Assembly (NCBI RefSeq): GCF_017591425.1 | Contig: NW_024466307.1 | Span: 3,656,001 to 3,720,000, forward strand | Direction of reading: 5' to 3' | Origin: Ochotona curzoniae | Taxonomy: Eukaryota > Chordata > Mammalia > Lagomorpha > Ochotonidae | DNA length: 64,000 bases | Shown here: one piece after another, positions 35,269 to 46,911 of the stretch | How the letters are laid out: every line of letters begins with the position of its first letter | Numbering within the stretch: position 1 is the stretch's first letter | Made by a program: the position numbers and the translations under genes | The notes under the pieces: generated by a model | Seen by the model: only the letters and a program-made list of their open reading frames with translations | The model's database searches: none | What the model was told of the DNA's origin: nothing

Positions 35269-36549
35269 GTAAGTGTTTAATACCTTTTTTAAAATTACAG
35301 ACTTAAATACTTAGAAGGCATGCATTGATATCTAGCTAGCCATTGGAATAGAGTCCGTGTCTTGCAGTGTGCACATGAACTGGGGGCTTGCAAAAGCCAG
35401 TACACTCAGCAGCAACACTGGGTGAAAATAAGAGGAAATTTGACAAATGAATTTTTAGAGAGGAAGATGAAACAGTCAGGTCAGAGTTGTAACTGCCCTG
35501 TTGTACCCAGAATCATGGCACATGTTACTGAGTGGTTCTTTTTAATTACCTTGTTGTCCTTGGATGTTGCTTCATTGTGGTGTTATAATACTAGAGGTGA
35601 CCATGGCTGACTTCAACCCTTGAATTCTGTCTTACCTTTAATCTCACTTTGTCTTTGAAATGGGAAACCATTCAAATGTCAGTAATTGCAGGTGAGTACT
35701 TGGAGCTGACCCTGATAATCATAATGGTCTTTTTCATATAACAAGTAATGATGCTATTGATAAAAATATCCTCATATCTTGCTGTATTTCAAGCTATGAA
35801 AATATGTGCCTCCTTGTGAGTAGCTCAGTATTGAAGTAACTGAAGTACAGTTGTAGCATAGATGAGCTGTTTTCAATTATGCTTGATAATGAATATTAGT
35901 TTTACAGGAGATTTCCAAATGTTTATAATGTAAGTATTTTGATTTTCAGGTATCTTTATTGTAGTAACATTTAGCATGTAACATGATACCATAAAATTCT
36001 TAAACACGCCATTACACTTGAGTCTCTTTGCAAGGTTTGTAGTAGAGTCTACAGTGTGCTGGCTAACTCCTGATCCCCCAGTGTCGTAGGGGACCTTGCT
36101 TGTGTCCAAGATAGGGTAATGTCATTTTGAAAAGTAGCAAATGTTTCCAATATATCTTGTTCTAGCAGCACCTAGTTAACAGTTAAGGGGAGTAGAAAGC
36201 ACCCTTGTTTATTAAGTAATTGGTTTCTGAAATGAAATCTGTGGGCATTTGTCATCAGAGAAAGACACAGTGCAACCAGCATTACAATGAATGGTAGTGG
36301 ACCAGGAAGGTTGGAGTCCCCGCCGTTCTGTCTCTTTCAGCTCATGTGCCTTGGCTATGGGACCATGGACTCAACTCTGCATGTCATAGCCGTGGGCTGT
36401 GTGGTCATTTGAGTCAAGATGGCTGAGCCCTGTAGGTCATAGGAAATGCTGATTTTTGTTCTCAGACTTCGAAACAGTACACAGAATCTTGGTCATGTTC
36501 AGGAAAAGGAGCAGCAAGAGTAACAAAGTTCTGAGCCAAGTGTAGGCAG

Positions 36550-36651
36550 ACACATGTTCCTTAAACCAGACACATGTTCCTTAAACCAGACACATGTTCC
36601 TTTAAACCAGGTGCATGTTCTTTTAAACCAGACACATGCTCTTTAAACCGG
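36550..36651. repeat. Minisatellite, five copies of a 20-21-bp unit
   Basis: The unit is ACACATGTTCCTTAAACCAG. The first two copies are identical, and the third to fifth have small changes (an extra T, GTGCATG, ACACATGCTC). Confidence 0.95.
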
Positions 36652-37230
36652 ATTCTCACAGCACTGACTTTAAAATTCAAGCTGAAAGCTCAGTATTATA
36701 CATTTAATGATCGATAAGATCAAATGACGATTTTGGATTGACCTGGGGCAGGGATGAAGGGTAAAATCAGAGAAATGATAGCCTCACTATGTTAGGGATT
36801 AAATTTTCTTGTGTTTGTTTTAAAAACTGGCACCCAAAAACTTTTAAACAATGATGTTTTTTTCTTTGTAAATGTAAAATGGAAACCAGGTCAGTCTTTA
36901 GTCTCCAAGCTGTTATTTAGAAATTTCAACCTGATGCGTTTGCTTATTTAAAAGCACTTACACAAATGCATGAAACAATGATATACTTAGATTCAAACAG
37001 AATAAGGTCCTACTGATAATTTAGCTAAATTACAAAAAGATTTGAAGATTTAGGCATACATTTTTCTCTCTAATTCATTTAAATATATATAATTTGGAAA
37101 TATAATGCACTGATATTTGGGTTTTTTCCCCCATTAAAACTTGAGTCTAGATTCCTGATCGTTTCTTTTCTACCTAAGCCTCCACTATACTGAGAATTCA
37201 CTCAGCAAATAAAATGTTAAGAAACTTTAG

Positions 37231-37547
37231 ACCAGGGCCTGTGTGGCTTAAGCTGCTGCTGCTAGTATTCCATATCAGCATGCTGGTTTAGGTTCCAGCA
37301 GCTCCATTTGTGGTCCAGCTTTCTTCCAATGTGCCTGAGAAAGCAGCAGAAGATAATCCAAGTACTTGGACCCTGGCCACTCAGTGTGGGAGACCAGGGT
37401 GGAGTTCCTGGCTGCTAGCTTCAGCCAGGCCCAGATCCCACTGTTGTAGCCATTTGGGGAGTGAACCAGTAGGTAGAAGATTTCTCTTCATCTGTCTTTC
37501 CCTTTCTGGCTGTCTCTCTGTTTCAGATAAACAAATCTTTAAAAAAG
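37231..37547 (+). mobile_element. CSINE, plus strand
   Basis: The full sense element starts 'accagggcctgtgtggctta' and ends in 'agataaacaaatctttaaaa'. It is flanked by the near-identical 12-bp repeats AAGAAACTTTAG (37,219-37,230) and AAGAAAGTTTAG (37,548-37,559). Confidence 0.9.
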
Positions 37548-40500
37548 AAGAAAGTTTAGGCAATAACTTAATTTTCTAAACTGTGCATGATGCTAACAGC
37601 GTCCCCCTTTTTAGTTCACTTGACAGGGATCTTCTTAATATATATTTCTAAAGGAAAGATTTACAAAATATTCTCCAAATGAGTTGGCTGGTTCCACCTT
37701 CCGCACATAGTCAGGTAGTGACTAACTTTTGGAGGGTGTCCTTTTAGAGATTGTGGTCTAAGCTTACTCCCAAAAGTATCTCAAAGGTGCACAGCTGGCT
37801 GGCTGAGTAGAGGAATTTGAGACAATAACCATATTTTTCTTGTTTACCAAATATAGAAAGTAGTTTTTATAGCCACTTGGTGAATGAACAATGCCAGGCC
37901 TTACTTTATTAAAATTCTCTTTCCTTATAAAGTTACAGAAGAGAACAAATGCCTGGTAAGAGAGACAGTTGGCATCTTGTCAAATGGACTCAAGGATAGA
38001 AAGATGTAGCCTTTCCTTATGCGTTTTCCCTTGATGATTAAATCATTTCCCTTTTAATTCTTCTTTACCTCACCAAGCAAGATCTGCGGCTCCTGGGGAG
38101 TTTGTTTTGAAAGATCATCCCATACATCCCAGACTGACATGACTCCCTAACTCCAACACTGCATCGGAGCTGGAGCCCACCTTTCCTCCTTGGGTTGGAG
38201 GCTAGCATCTGAAAGATGGACATTTCTGTTGTTGAGTACAAGTGTGTAGTAGTCCCTTCCATGCTTGCTCCAGCAGAAACAATTATCTTGTTTTTGTAAT
38301 TTCAATCTCCCATTTCGAACATTCACTGTTTTTCCCATGCCTTGCTTTGATTAAATTGGCAACCAGCAGTAGTGGTGCAGAGAAGGTTAAATTACTTCCC
38401 ATCACTTCCTCTGCTGTCTTGTGTATCTATTCGTTTTTAAATCGGCCTGACCTCTCAAGCTATAGTCAGTCTGTTATCTGTTCTGTGTCCTAGATCACAC
38501 ACCGGCCTTAATTGTGTGCCAGAAGTAATTCTTCCCTCATTGATGTTTCCAACATGTTTCCTGCCTGCTGAAGTTGAATCTGTTAGCATTCAGTCACTCA
38601 TAAAACTTTTAAAAGTTGAAATTCAAATTCAGTTCCCACAACTGTGAACCCAGAATCAGCTGCTTAGATATCTGCCCCACTTGCAACTTCTTCCCCCGTG
38701 GATATTTTTACATGTCACATTGAATGCAGGAGAACCAGTTTAAACTGGTCCTTCCTTTAAAATGTGGACAGCATGGATCTGAGCCAAATCCACTGTCAGG
38801 CTGCTAATAGGAGTTTTATTTTATTAGGAAGATGTGCCTCATGTCCCCTAGCAGCAGCACGGAGAAGATAGTTGATAGGACATAAAATGCCATGAGCTCC
38901 GTGATGGAAAGCATCTGCATGGCGGGCAGCTGCAAAGTCTGGAAGGGCCCCTGTGGGAGAGCCGCGATGCCGACTCGCCTTGGCTTCCTTGTCGTGGAGC
39001 TGAGGAAACGCTGGTGGTTTTCCAAGTCCAGGACTTCTCTGTGTGCTCCCACCTTCTGGAAGGACACTTTTAGAATGAGCTGGAATTGTGCTTTTATTTC
39101 TATTATGGACCATTGCCATGGTGGTGCATATTCCTTAGCAATCTCTTGGTAGATATTTGTGCTTTTAAAAATTATTTCCTTTTTTGGAAAGGCTGCAACA
39201 AATGGCACAGATGATCAGATACATTGAGTTATGATGGAAATCAGCTGTTTGCGAAAAAGCTGCCCAAACCCAAAGGAAGTCTGAGGCTTGCCGTTCCAAG
39301 TAGCAGAAATAATTGACTTAATTATAAGCAGACCTTTTAAAACAGGACTCTAAAATCACTGAGAACCCTTTCCCCTTCAAAGCCTCTCTCTCTCTCTCAT
39401 ACACACACACCCTTCTTTGTCTTGTGAGACAAACCTTTGGAGATGTGTTGCTGTCACTTTGCCCTGCATGTAGGACAAGGAAGACCAAGAGTACACTGTA
39501 CAGTCACAAACGACAATGACGTGTGTTTGTTCGTTTTTAAAAGACTGAGTCCATTTATAAATTGTTCTAAAAATATTTTACTGGCCTGGCTGGGAGCTGA
39601 GAACAGAGAACTTGAGCTGGAACCTAGGAGGAGCAGATTCTCAGGCCCTTGGTCCCTCAAGCAATCTCACCTCCCTTCAAGTTAATTCCATGAACCATGG
39701 CGATGCTCGGAGCAAAGAAATCAAATTAGCCTTTTTGTTGTTATTAGTAATAGTATAACTAAATTTTCTCTGATATGCAGTATGCTAAGGGTTTATATTA
39801 TGTTTCCATGGGAACTTTCTCTGTATGTCTTCTTTTTTTCACTATTTTCCCCAAGAATGCATTTAAAAGAGTAATATGAAATTTGGCAGCTAAGTGAAGT
39901 AACGGTTATGGGATTTCAGAGGATAGAGAATTGAATTAAGAGAAAAAGAATGGTTGTGCACATTTGTGTCCATAAGTTGTTCATGTCAATCAAAATAAGC
40001 CAATGCTTCTTGCTAGAAATGCATGCAGAAGGAGCTTCTCTTACACAGGGGAGAAAAAATGTCCTTCGGTGTCTTTCCAAGACTACAACTCTTTGTCTTT
40101 GTTTTATATATTATATATATATAATGTAGAAGAATACTTACAGGCACACTAATGCAAATGACCACCACGTTTGCATTGTAGAATCAGTGCGCCTGGGCTG
40201 TCTGGTGCAAGGTCTAGGCAATGCCAACTGCTACTCACGGTTTTAAGCCAGGAAAAAAAAAAAGTGAGGAGATGCTTACATCCTATTCTGACTTACAGCA
40301 AAGTTCCATCATTTGATCATTAAGTTTGTACACAGCAGATGGAACTGAAAGATACCTAATTTTGTTTTTCAAGGTCTCCTCTTTAGCATTAGATGCTGCA
40401 GAACCTGTACATAGCATGACCCTTGTCAGGGAGGACAGGCCTTCACCTGAGAGCCAGCTTGGAGCCCTAGCGGGTGTAACAGGACACTGATCATTAATCA

Positions 40501-41500
40501 AAAGCAGTTCCTTCAGATTCAGTGGTGTCCAGTTTTTGATTGTATAAGATACTGATCTTTAAAAATACATATACAATTCACAGTCTTTCTGTAGCAGGCT
40601 GCTGGACTTTCCCTGTGTTGAAGAGGAATCTTGTTTACAACAGTGGAACCTCGATAAGCAATTTAAATCACTTTCAACAGGGCAGGCCATTCTCTGTCAA
40701 TTTCAAGGCATTATAACAGAGCATTCAATGATGACAGGTTCTGAGATGGCTGAGCCGGTTCTTTCTGATGCTTGGGGCTGCTCCCAGAGATTTGTAATTA
40801 CAGAGCTAAAACACGCGTCTGGGTCCTGGGCTTCCTGTACATTCGTGTTCCATGCTAAAGTAAGCCTGGAGCCAAGGCCCTTCGGAAGTCCATGGTGTGT
40901 AGTGCATCGAGCCGAGTACATCCCATCTACTGTTAGGACCAAGTCTCCTCCCCGGAGTTGAAGTTGAAAGGAAGCTGAAGCTGGACGGCCCACACCTAGA
41001 ACTGAAGGAAGAGTAGTAGTAAGAGGCTTCCGTTACCCTGTTTTCACGAAAGTCTTCATGGACGGTGTCGTGGTTTGCTTGATGTGGCTTTGGTGTTGTC
41101 TTCTGATCTGAGGCACTGCTTGTTCCCTGAGGTGCATGCCGTGCAGCTTGAGAGGGAGGGAGTGTGTGGAGAGAGCTAGCAGCAGGGAAGCTTCCAGAAC
41201 AACAGCAAGTTCTCCTACCGGGCTGCAGGGTGCTGCTGTGGCTTCAGATAGACTGTCATCTGTACCCACACTGTGCATGTGTCATAGCCCTACCATTCTA
41301 GACTACTGAGCAACTTGTGACTCCTCAGTATTCGATGATCAGTCTTTGGGTTAATTTAAATACAACCGTTAGAGTTCTGCCCATCATAAAACACTTTTGA
41401 GTCACCCTGAAATAACCAGGAGCACTGAGCCAACACTGGACGTACAAAATACTTTGTATTAGTGAATTGTCTAATCAACTCTTTGAAATTATTTTTCTAG

Positions 41501-44320
41501 CTAAACCGAATATATCAGAGGCCACAACCATCGAACTGAACCTCCTCCCAGAAACCACATCACCCACTTTATCCAAAGAACCACAAACAGCAGTTGAGAG
41601 AACCACACCAAGCATCCCTTTAGTCACCGAGTTACCTATCCTTACAACCAAATCCCCTCCTGTGGGAAAAATAGTCACTTCTGAACAGAAATCCACAACC
41701 CAACCTCAGGCAGTAACTGACAGATTAGCCACTGGGCCACCCACACTTGGTGGGGGTACCCAGGAGCCTTGGGAAACGGCTTCAGGTGCCCTGGGAAAGC
41801 CAGACATATCTGACATGGAAGAAGTGCTTCTGAGCACACGTGCCATTGCCTCGCACACAACAGACTCGGGGGCTGCTGTGCTGGAAGACACACAGACCCA
41901 GGAAGTGGTCACACAGATGGAGCAAATAGAAGTGGGTCCCTTGGTAACGTCTATGGGAAACTCAAAGCATGCGCCTGCCAAGGAATGGTCTGGAAGGGAA
42001 ACACCTTTTGTATCTGCAAGAACGACCATGGGATCCAGAATCGAAGAGAAAGCTGAGAGCATGCCTTCTGAACCAATGACCACAAATCACCACGGATTGA
42101 GCTTGGGGCAAGACAGTGGGGAAGACGGAACACTTACATTGAGGTCTGGTCAGAGCACCTTGGTCATTAGCCAGGTACCTGAAGTCATTACAGTGTCAAA
42201 GACCTTGGAGGGCACCACCCACACTCAGTACAAGGACTCAGTCTCAGCCCCTACCACTGTCGCACCTGTGCCTAAGCCTGACAGTGATGAATCATCCGCA
42301 GATGAATGGGAAGAGAAGCAAACGAACAGCGAAGATGCCATTGGCCCGTATCTGTCTACTCCACCTTTTCCAGCACAGCCTCATGCAGAAGCAGAATTAT
42401 TTCCTTACTCCAATGATAAAACAACAGAGGGAATAGCCACAGGGGTCTATTCTCCTTCGTACACACAAGTAACCCAAGGAAGAGAAAGAACAGAAACACC
42501 GAGTCCAGAGAAAACAGACACCGGGATGCAAGAGGAGACCACCGAAGAGCCACAGATGGGAAAATCAGAGGGAGACAGCTTCTCTGGAATGAAGCTCTCC
42601 ACATCTTCCGATTCCCCAGCATCAAGTGCAGAACCCACAGAAAAGGGAGGTGTAGAGGAAGATTTTACGAAACCTGGGGTTGGATCACAAGCTACGACAA
42701 GGCGCGATGAGGTTTTCACCACGGGGCACATGACCGACAGTACTTTCCATGTGGAGGTAGTTACTGTGTCAAAGTGGTCACGGCATGAGGTAGAGCCCAC
42801 AGCACATACCGATTCCCCAACCACGGGGGTAAGCAGAAAGGAAGAAGAAACGTCGAGTTTCATTGAAAATGGAGACAAAGTCACTCCTCTTGAGGAAAGT
42901 TCTCAAAAACCATCAGAGAAAGCTATTGGGGAGGATGTAACAGATCCTGGGGAATTCACAGTGCAGTTTCAGCCAACTGCAGCCACCGGTATTATGGAAA
43001 AGCCAACCTTCACAGGTGCTTCACCCACCAAAAGAGTCCCATCTATCACAAGCACAGAGGGCCCACTCGTTTCTGCAACTATGGAAGGAAGTGCTTTGGG
43101 TGAAGGAGAAGAGGTGGACCTGCCTACGCCAGTGTCCACTATCGTGCAGTTTGCACACACTTCAGATGGGCGAGGATTGGCATTTGTTAATTATAGTAGC
43201 ACCCAACAGCCCACTCCTCATGTAGACACTTCCCATACTGTTCCTCTCTCTGTAATCCCTGAGTTAGTGTCTTCTGCGCCCTCAGAAGATGAAATTCCAG
43301 GTGAATCCTCTCAAGACAAAAGTGTCATTGATCAGACTCACCTTGAAACAGCTGCTTCTCCAGAAACAATGAGAACAACAACAGAAATCACACAGGGGAC
43401 CACTCAGGAAGAATTCCTTGGCAAAGAACAAACAGGAAAACAAGTTCCTGCCCTCAGTTCTACAGCAGGTGCACCAGTGTTGGCAACAAGTATCTGGGAT
43501 GAACAAGAAGGTGATGGATCGGCATATACAATCCCTGGAGATAGGTTGGTGACCACTTTGGGGAGGGTGCCAATTTTAGAAACAACTCCGATTGTAAAAA
43601 TCGAGCATGATGCGTCCCACCTCCCGGATGCCATCACTGAGCACAGGGCAAAAACAGATGAAGTGGTCACTCTGATACCAAGGATTGGACCCAAAGTATC
43701 TCTAAGTCCGGAACCTGAACAGAAGTACGAGACAGAAGGTAGTAGTGCAACAGAATTTGTATCACCTTTGAGTCCATTTAGCACCAGTGTTTCCCAATTT
43801 ATAGAGGAAACCACTACTGGGAAAAGAGTTGAAACATCTCTAGATTATACTGATGTAGGTTCAGGATTATTTGAAATGCCTAAAGCCACAGAGCTTCCAG
43901 GATTGTCAACCATTAAAGCCATGATTCCAAGTGATACCACTGCCATGTATGGGTCAGTAGATGGACTTCCCACAACAGCAGTGTTTGAGCCGTCTTCAAC
44001 ACCCACTGAGAAACTTCTCGTTGACAGAGGGCCTGGGGAAGAGACAACCGGTGGCTTGGTGATCATTGAAGAATCAACATCCCATGTTCTTCCCACTATC
44101 CCCAGTGATATTGTAGCCAAGGACCCAGAAAGCGATATTGGTAGAGAGTATTTCACGACTTCCAGCACTCCTCTGGCCACACAGCCTCCAAGACCACCAA
44201 CTGTGGAAAGCAAAGAGGCCTCCAGACCCTGGGAGCTCTCCACCCCACCACCCCCACCGGGGACAAAATTCCACCCTGACATAAATGTTTTTATTATTGA
44301 GGTCAGAGAAAACAAGACAG
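41501..44320 (+). CDS. VCAN: VCAN exon 7: GAG-alpha chondroitin sulfate domain
   Basis: This single 2,820-bp exon encodes residues 348-1288 (both split), about 940 residues. It is an extended, cysteine-free, Thr/Ser/Pro/Glu-rich segment that carries chondroitin sulfate and O-glycans. It opens KPNISEATTIELN, with an N-I-S sequon, and closes HPDINVFIIEVRENKTG. Plausible Ser-Gly attachment sites include DSGEDG (42,115-42,120) and DVGSGLFE (43,861-43,866, conserved with human). The exon is present in V0 and V2 and skipped in V1 and V3. Its length is divisible by three and both ends fall after the first base of a codon, so skipping keeps the frame. Human GAG-alpha is about 987 residues, so this copy is some 47 shorter through scattered in-frame losses. 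The acceptor is 'ttctag' and the donor GTAAGT. Open frames on the opposite strand are shadows. Confidence 0.98.
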
Positions 44321-44424
44321 GTAAGTCTTTGCTTTCTCGCCACCCCATTGGAGGCACTCAGCATTTATCTTTAAAGTTACTTTGGGGGAGAAAAATGAAC
44401 CTACCAAATGCTGCCATTAAAAGA

Positions 44425-44446
44425 TAACTGGAGTGTGGAAAATAAA
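44425..44446 (+). terminator. VCAN: Candidate intronic stop and polyadenylation signal after exon 7
   Basis: Reading through the exon 7 donor stays in frame for 35 codons to a TAA at 44,425-44,427. A canonical AATAAA follows at 44,441-44,446, with moderately GT-rich sequence just after. Such an arrangement could end a transcript early, but AATAAA is common by chance in AT-rich introns. Confidence 0.3.
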
Positions 44447-46878
44447 CTTGTAGTTTCATAAGTTTGTATAGGCATGGGACAAATATGTACACAATTTGGA
44501 GAATGTTAGATATGATTTTATGTTGAACGTCATAAGAGGCCCTGCTTTGTCATCTAATATAACCAAATCATCGCTGTTACATCACTTCCAAACATGCAGA
44601 ATTAAGCATTTTAATTTCAGTGTCTTTCCATACATTACTACTCAAGTGTAGCACTAGCCTGTGTTAACATTCCATCGGTCTTTAACTATTAACCCTTGGT
44701 ACTTGCAATGTGGACTCTTCAGATGATTTTGTATAAAGCCCTAGGGTTGATAGGAAGACTTCTAAAGGTTTGTTTGGCTTCTGTCTTCCAGGATTTTGTA
44801 GGTTTGTTACAGGACTTCAGTGAGCAATGGATGTGTTGGTTAACTGTAATTTTAATGCAAATTCCATATATTTTTAAACTGTTGTTTTAGAAGTTTCTTA
44901 ACCGGGTTTAACCATCCAGAAGTCAAAAAGTCTATCTCAGTTGTAGGCATTGCTATAATTTATTGTATTATTATGTAAGTATAGAAGTGGCAATGTTAGC
45001 ATTATGCTTGTTTCCTATAAAAACAGGCAATAATGTTGTTTATGTTATGATTTAATTGCTTTACCTGGGAGAAATATTTACAATTCCCTCAACTGCGTGC
45101 AAATATTCTAATTCTTTAGCAGGGTTCTTAAAAGTTGTTTCTTTCTATTGAATAATACCTTCCATGTTCCTTATCAAACATGATTTATTTTGCCTGAAGG
45201 TGAGACCACACTATCCTTTGAATTGGGTAAGCTGAGTTGAGACTACTTAGTACATATGAACCAACCAGCACATTATCTTCTTTTAGTTTTAAAGTTAAGA
45301 TCATGGATTTTAGTGAGCTGTGGGACTTTAAACTTAACATGAATAAACATTCACCTTTCCTTGTCCTAGCTCTGAGAAGCTGGACCCGGAGACTAGCTTT
45401 CCTATTGGAGCTTCTCGCTCTCTCTTACTGTCAAAATCTCCCCCCACCCCTCAGCATACCATTTTTCCAGAAAATACTAATATCCTCATTAGCATCCCTG
45501 GGACCGTGCCTGTTAGCAGCAAATGGGTAGCTATTCGTCAGGTCAGCAGCTGGTACTATAGCTGTGCACTGCGTGGCTTCTTCACTCTCCAGAATTTTCT
45601 TGGTGTTCAGTCTTGTGCATGGCAGTCGATACCAGAGGACACATCTTCACTTTCTAATAACAGCTGAAAGAGGCCAGGATTGGACCGTGGCTCTTTGGGA
45701 AGCCATAATGTATTTCCTCTCTTGTGTGTTACTCTTCTGTCTCTCAGAGTTGGAACAGGAAATAAATTGCCACCAAGACTTAAACGGAGAGTTAAAAAAA
45801 ATACTTGAGCAATTCCACTATGCAGACATTTTTCTCAGTTTTTAATATCTTATTATTAGCATAGAGACTGTGTTTGATGAAATATTATAAAACACAGTAA
45901 AAAAAAAAAACTTCTGAATTGGAGATTGGAAATTCAGGTTAGGGTAATCCAGTTACAACGTGGAAAGAGGCTTTCTCTTCAGTAGAATTATCAGCCATTG
46001 GGGAAATAAGAACTAAGTTGATAAATGGTCACTCAGAGTGGAGGGACAACCCTTGCAGAGATGCAGGTTTATATGTGAGCTGGGCACTTAATCCAGCTGG
46101 CCTTGCAGGGCACACATGGGTGTTTTGTCTAGCTTCTGCTTTTAGAACATGAGGCCACGATGTACCTCCAACCTAATTCTGTTTTGAGTCGATAATCATA
46201 GGTCAGGGAGCTGTGGAATAATTGCTGGTCCTCGGTAGGCAGGATTCGTGCGTGCGTTCGGGCATCTGTCCATGGAGTAATTTTTGCCCCTCTCACAGTC
46301 CTCTCTGTTGTGGCTTCTGTTCATGTGTCCTCTGTGAGACTGAAAGCAGTTACTGCTTTTATGATAATGTGTTCGGATCCAACTGCTTACTTAACACTAA
46401 TTTTGTTTTCTCTGAGAAATTTAATTTTCCAACATTTTGAACATTGGCAAAGGAAATCCTGAAAGCAACCATTCAATTAATGAATTGTAAGGCAGGTGTA
46501 TACATTAATAAGGGAAAGGGCCTGTGTGCTTGGAGAACCAACCCTTTTTTGCATGAAGGCAAGATTTGCCAGACTGGAAAATCCTGCACACTTGTGTAAG
46601 TCTATTCACAAAAAACAGAATTGGGCTTTACGTGCATTGTGTATCCAAGTAAGCAGAAATGCCACCCGTACGACATTGAAACAAGGCATTCCTAATTTTT
46701 TGCTGTACTCAGCAAGTCATATAAATCTTGACTTTTTTTTTTTTTTTACTGCAATGAAACAAAACGTCCTTCTCAGAACATGCATGTCTTGTGTTTGCTC
46801 TAATGGATCTTAATAGCAAGTTAGGCTGTCATTGCTAGAAGGCAACTGTAGTTAGCAGTTTAAAAAAAGTAAAGGAAC

Positions 46879-46911
46879 TTTTCAGCTCATAAAACTTTTA
46901 TGAGCTGAAAA
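46879..46911. repeat. Perfect palindrome, 16-bp arms, 1-nt centre
   Basis: TTTTCAGCTCATAAAA is followed by a single C and then its exact reverse complement. It could extrude as a cruciform or fold as a short RNA hairpin. No function is indicated. Confidence 0.95.

Larger units (their letters stand above)
35269..41500 (+). other. VCAN: VCAN intron 6
   Basis: The intron is about 6.2 kb. It contains a 20-21-bp minisatellite at 36,550 and a plus-strand CSINE at 37,231. A 130-codon minus-strand open frame at 38,816-39,208 has a hydrophobic end but no recognised family. The rest has no visible gene. The acceptor is 'gaaattatttttctag'. Confidence 0.88.

Noticed and set aside
36550..36651. CRISPR-like regular repeats
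   Set aside because: There are no unique spacers between units, and the genome is mammalian.
38816..39208. 130-codon minus-strand frame with a hydrophobic C-terminal stretch, possible processed pseudogene
   Set aside because: I could not match it to any family, there is no poly(A) tail or target-site duplication, and chance frames of this size occur in introns. A translated search would settle it.
43845..44357. Long minus-strand frames inside exons 7 and 8
   Set aside because: They are shadows of the coding strand, caused by its Thr/Ser/Glu/Pro-biased codon use.
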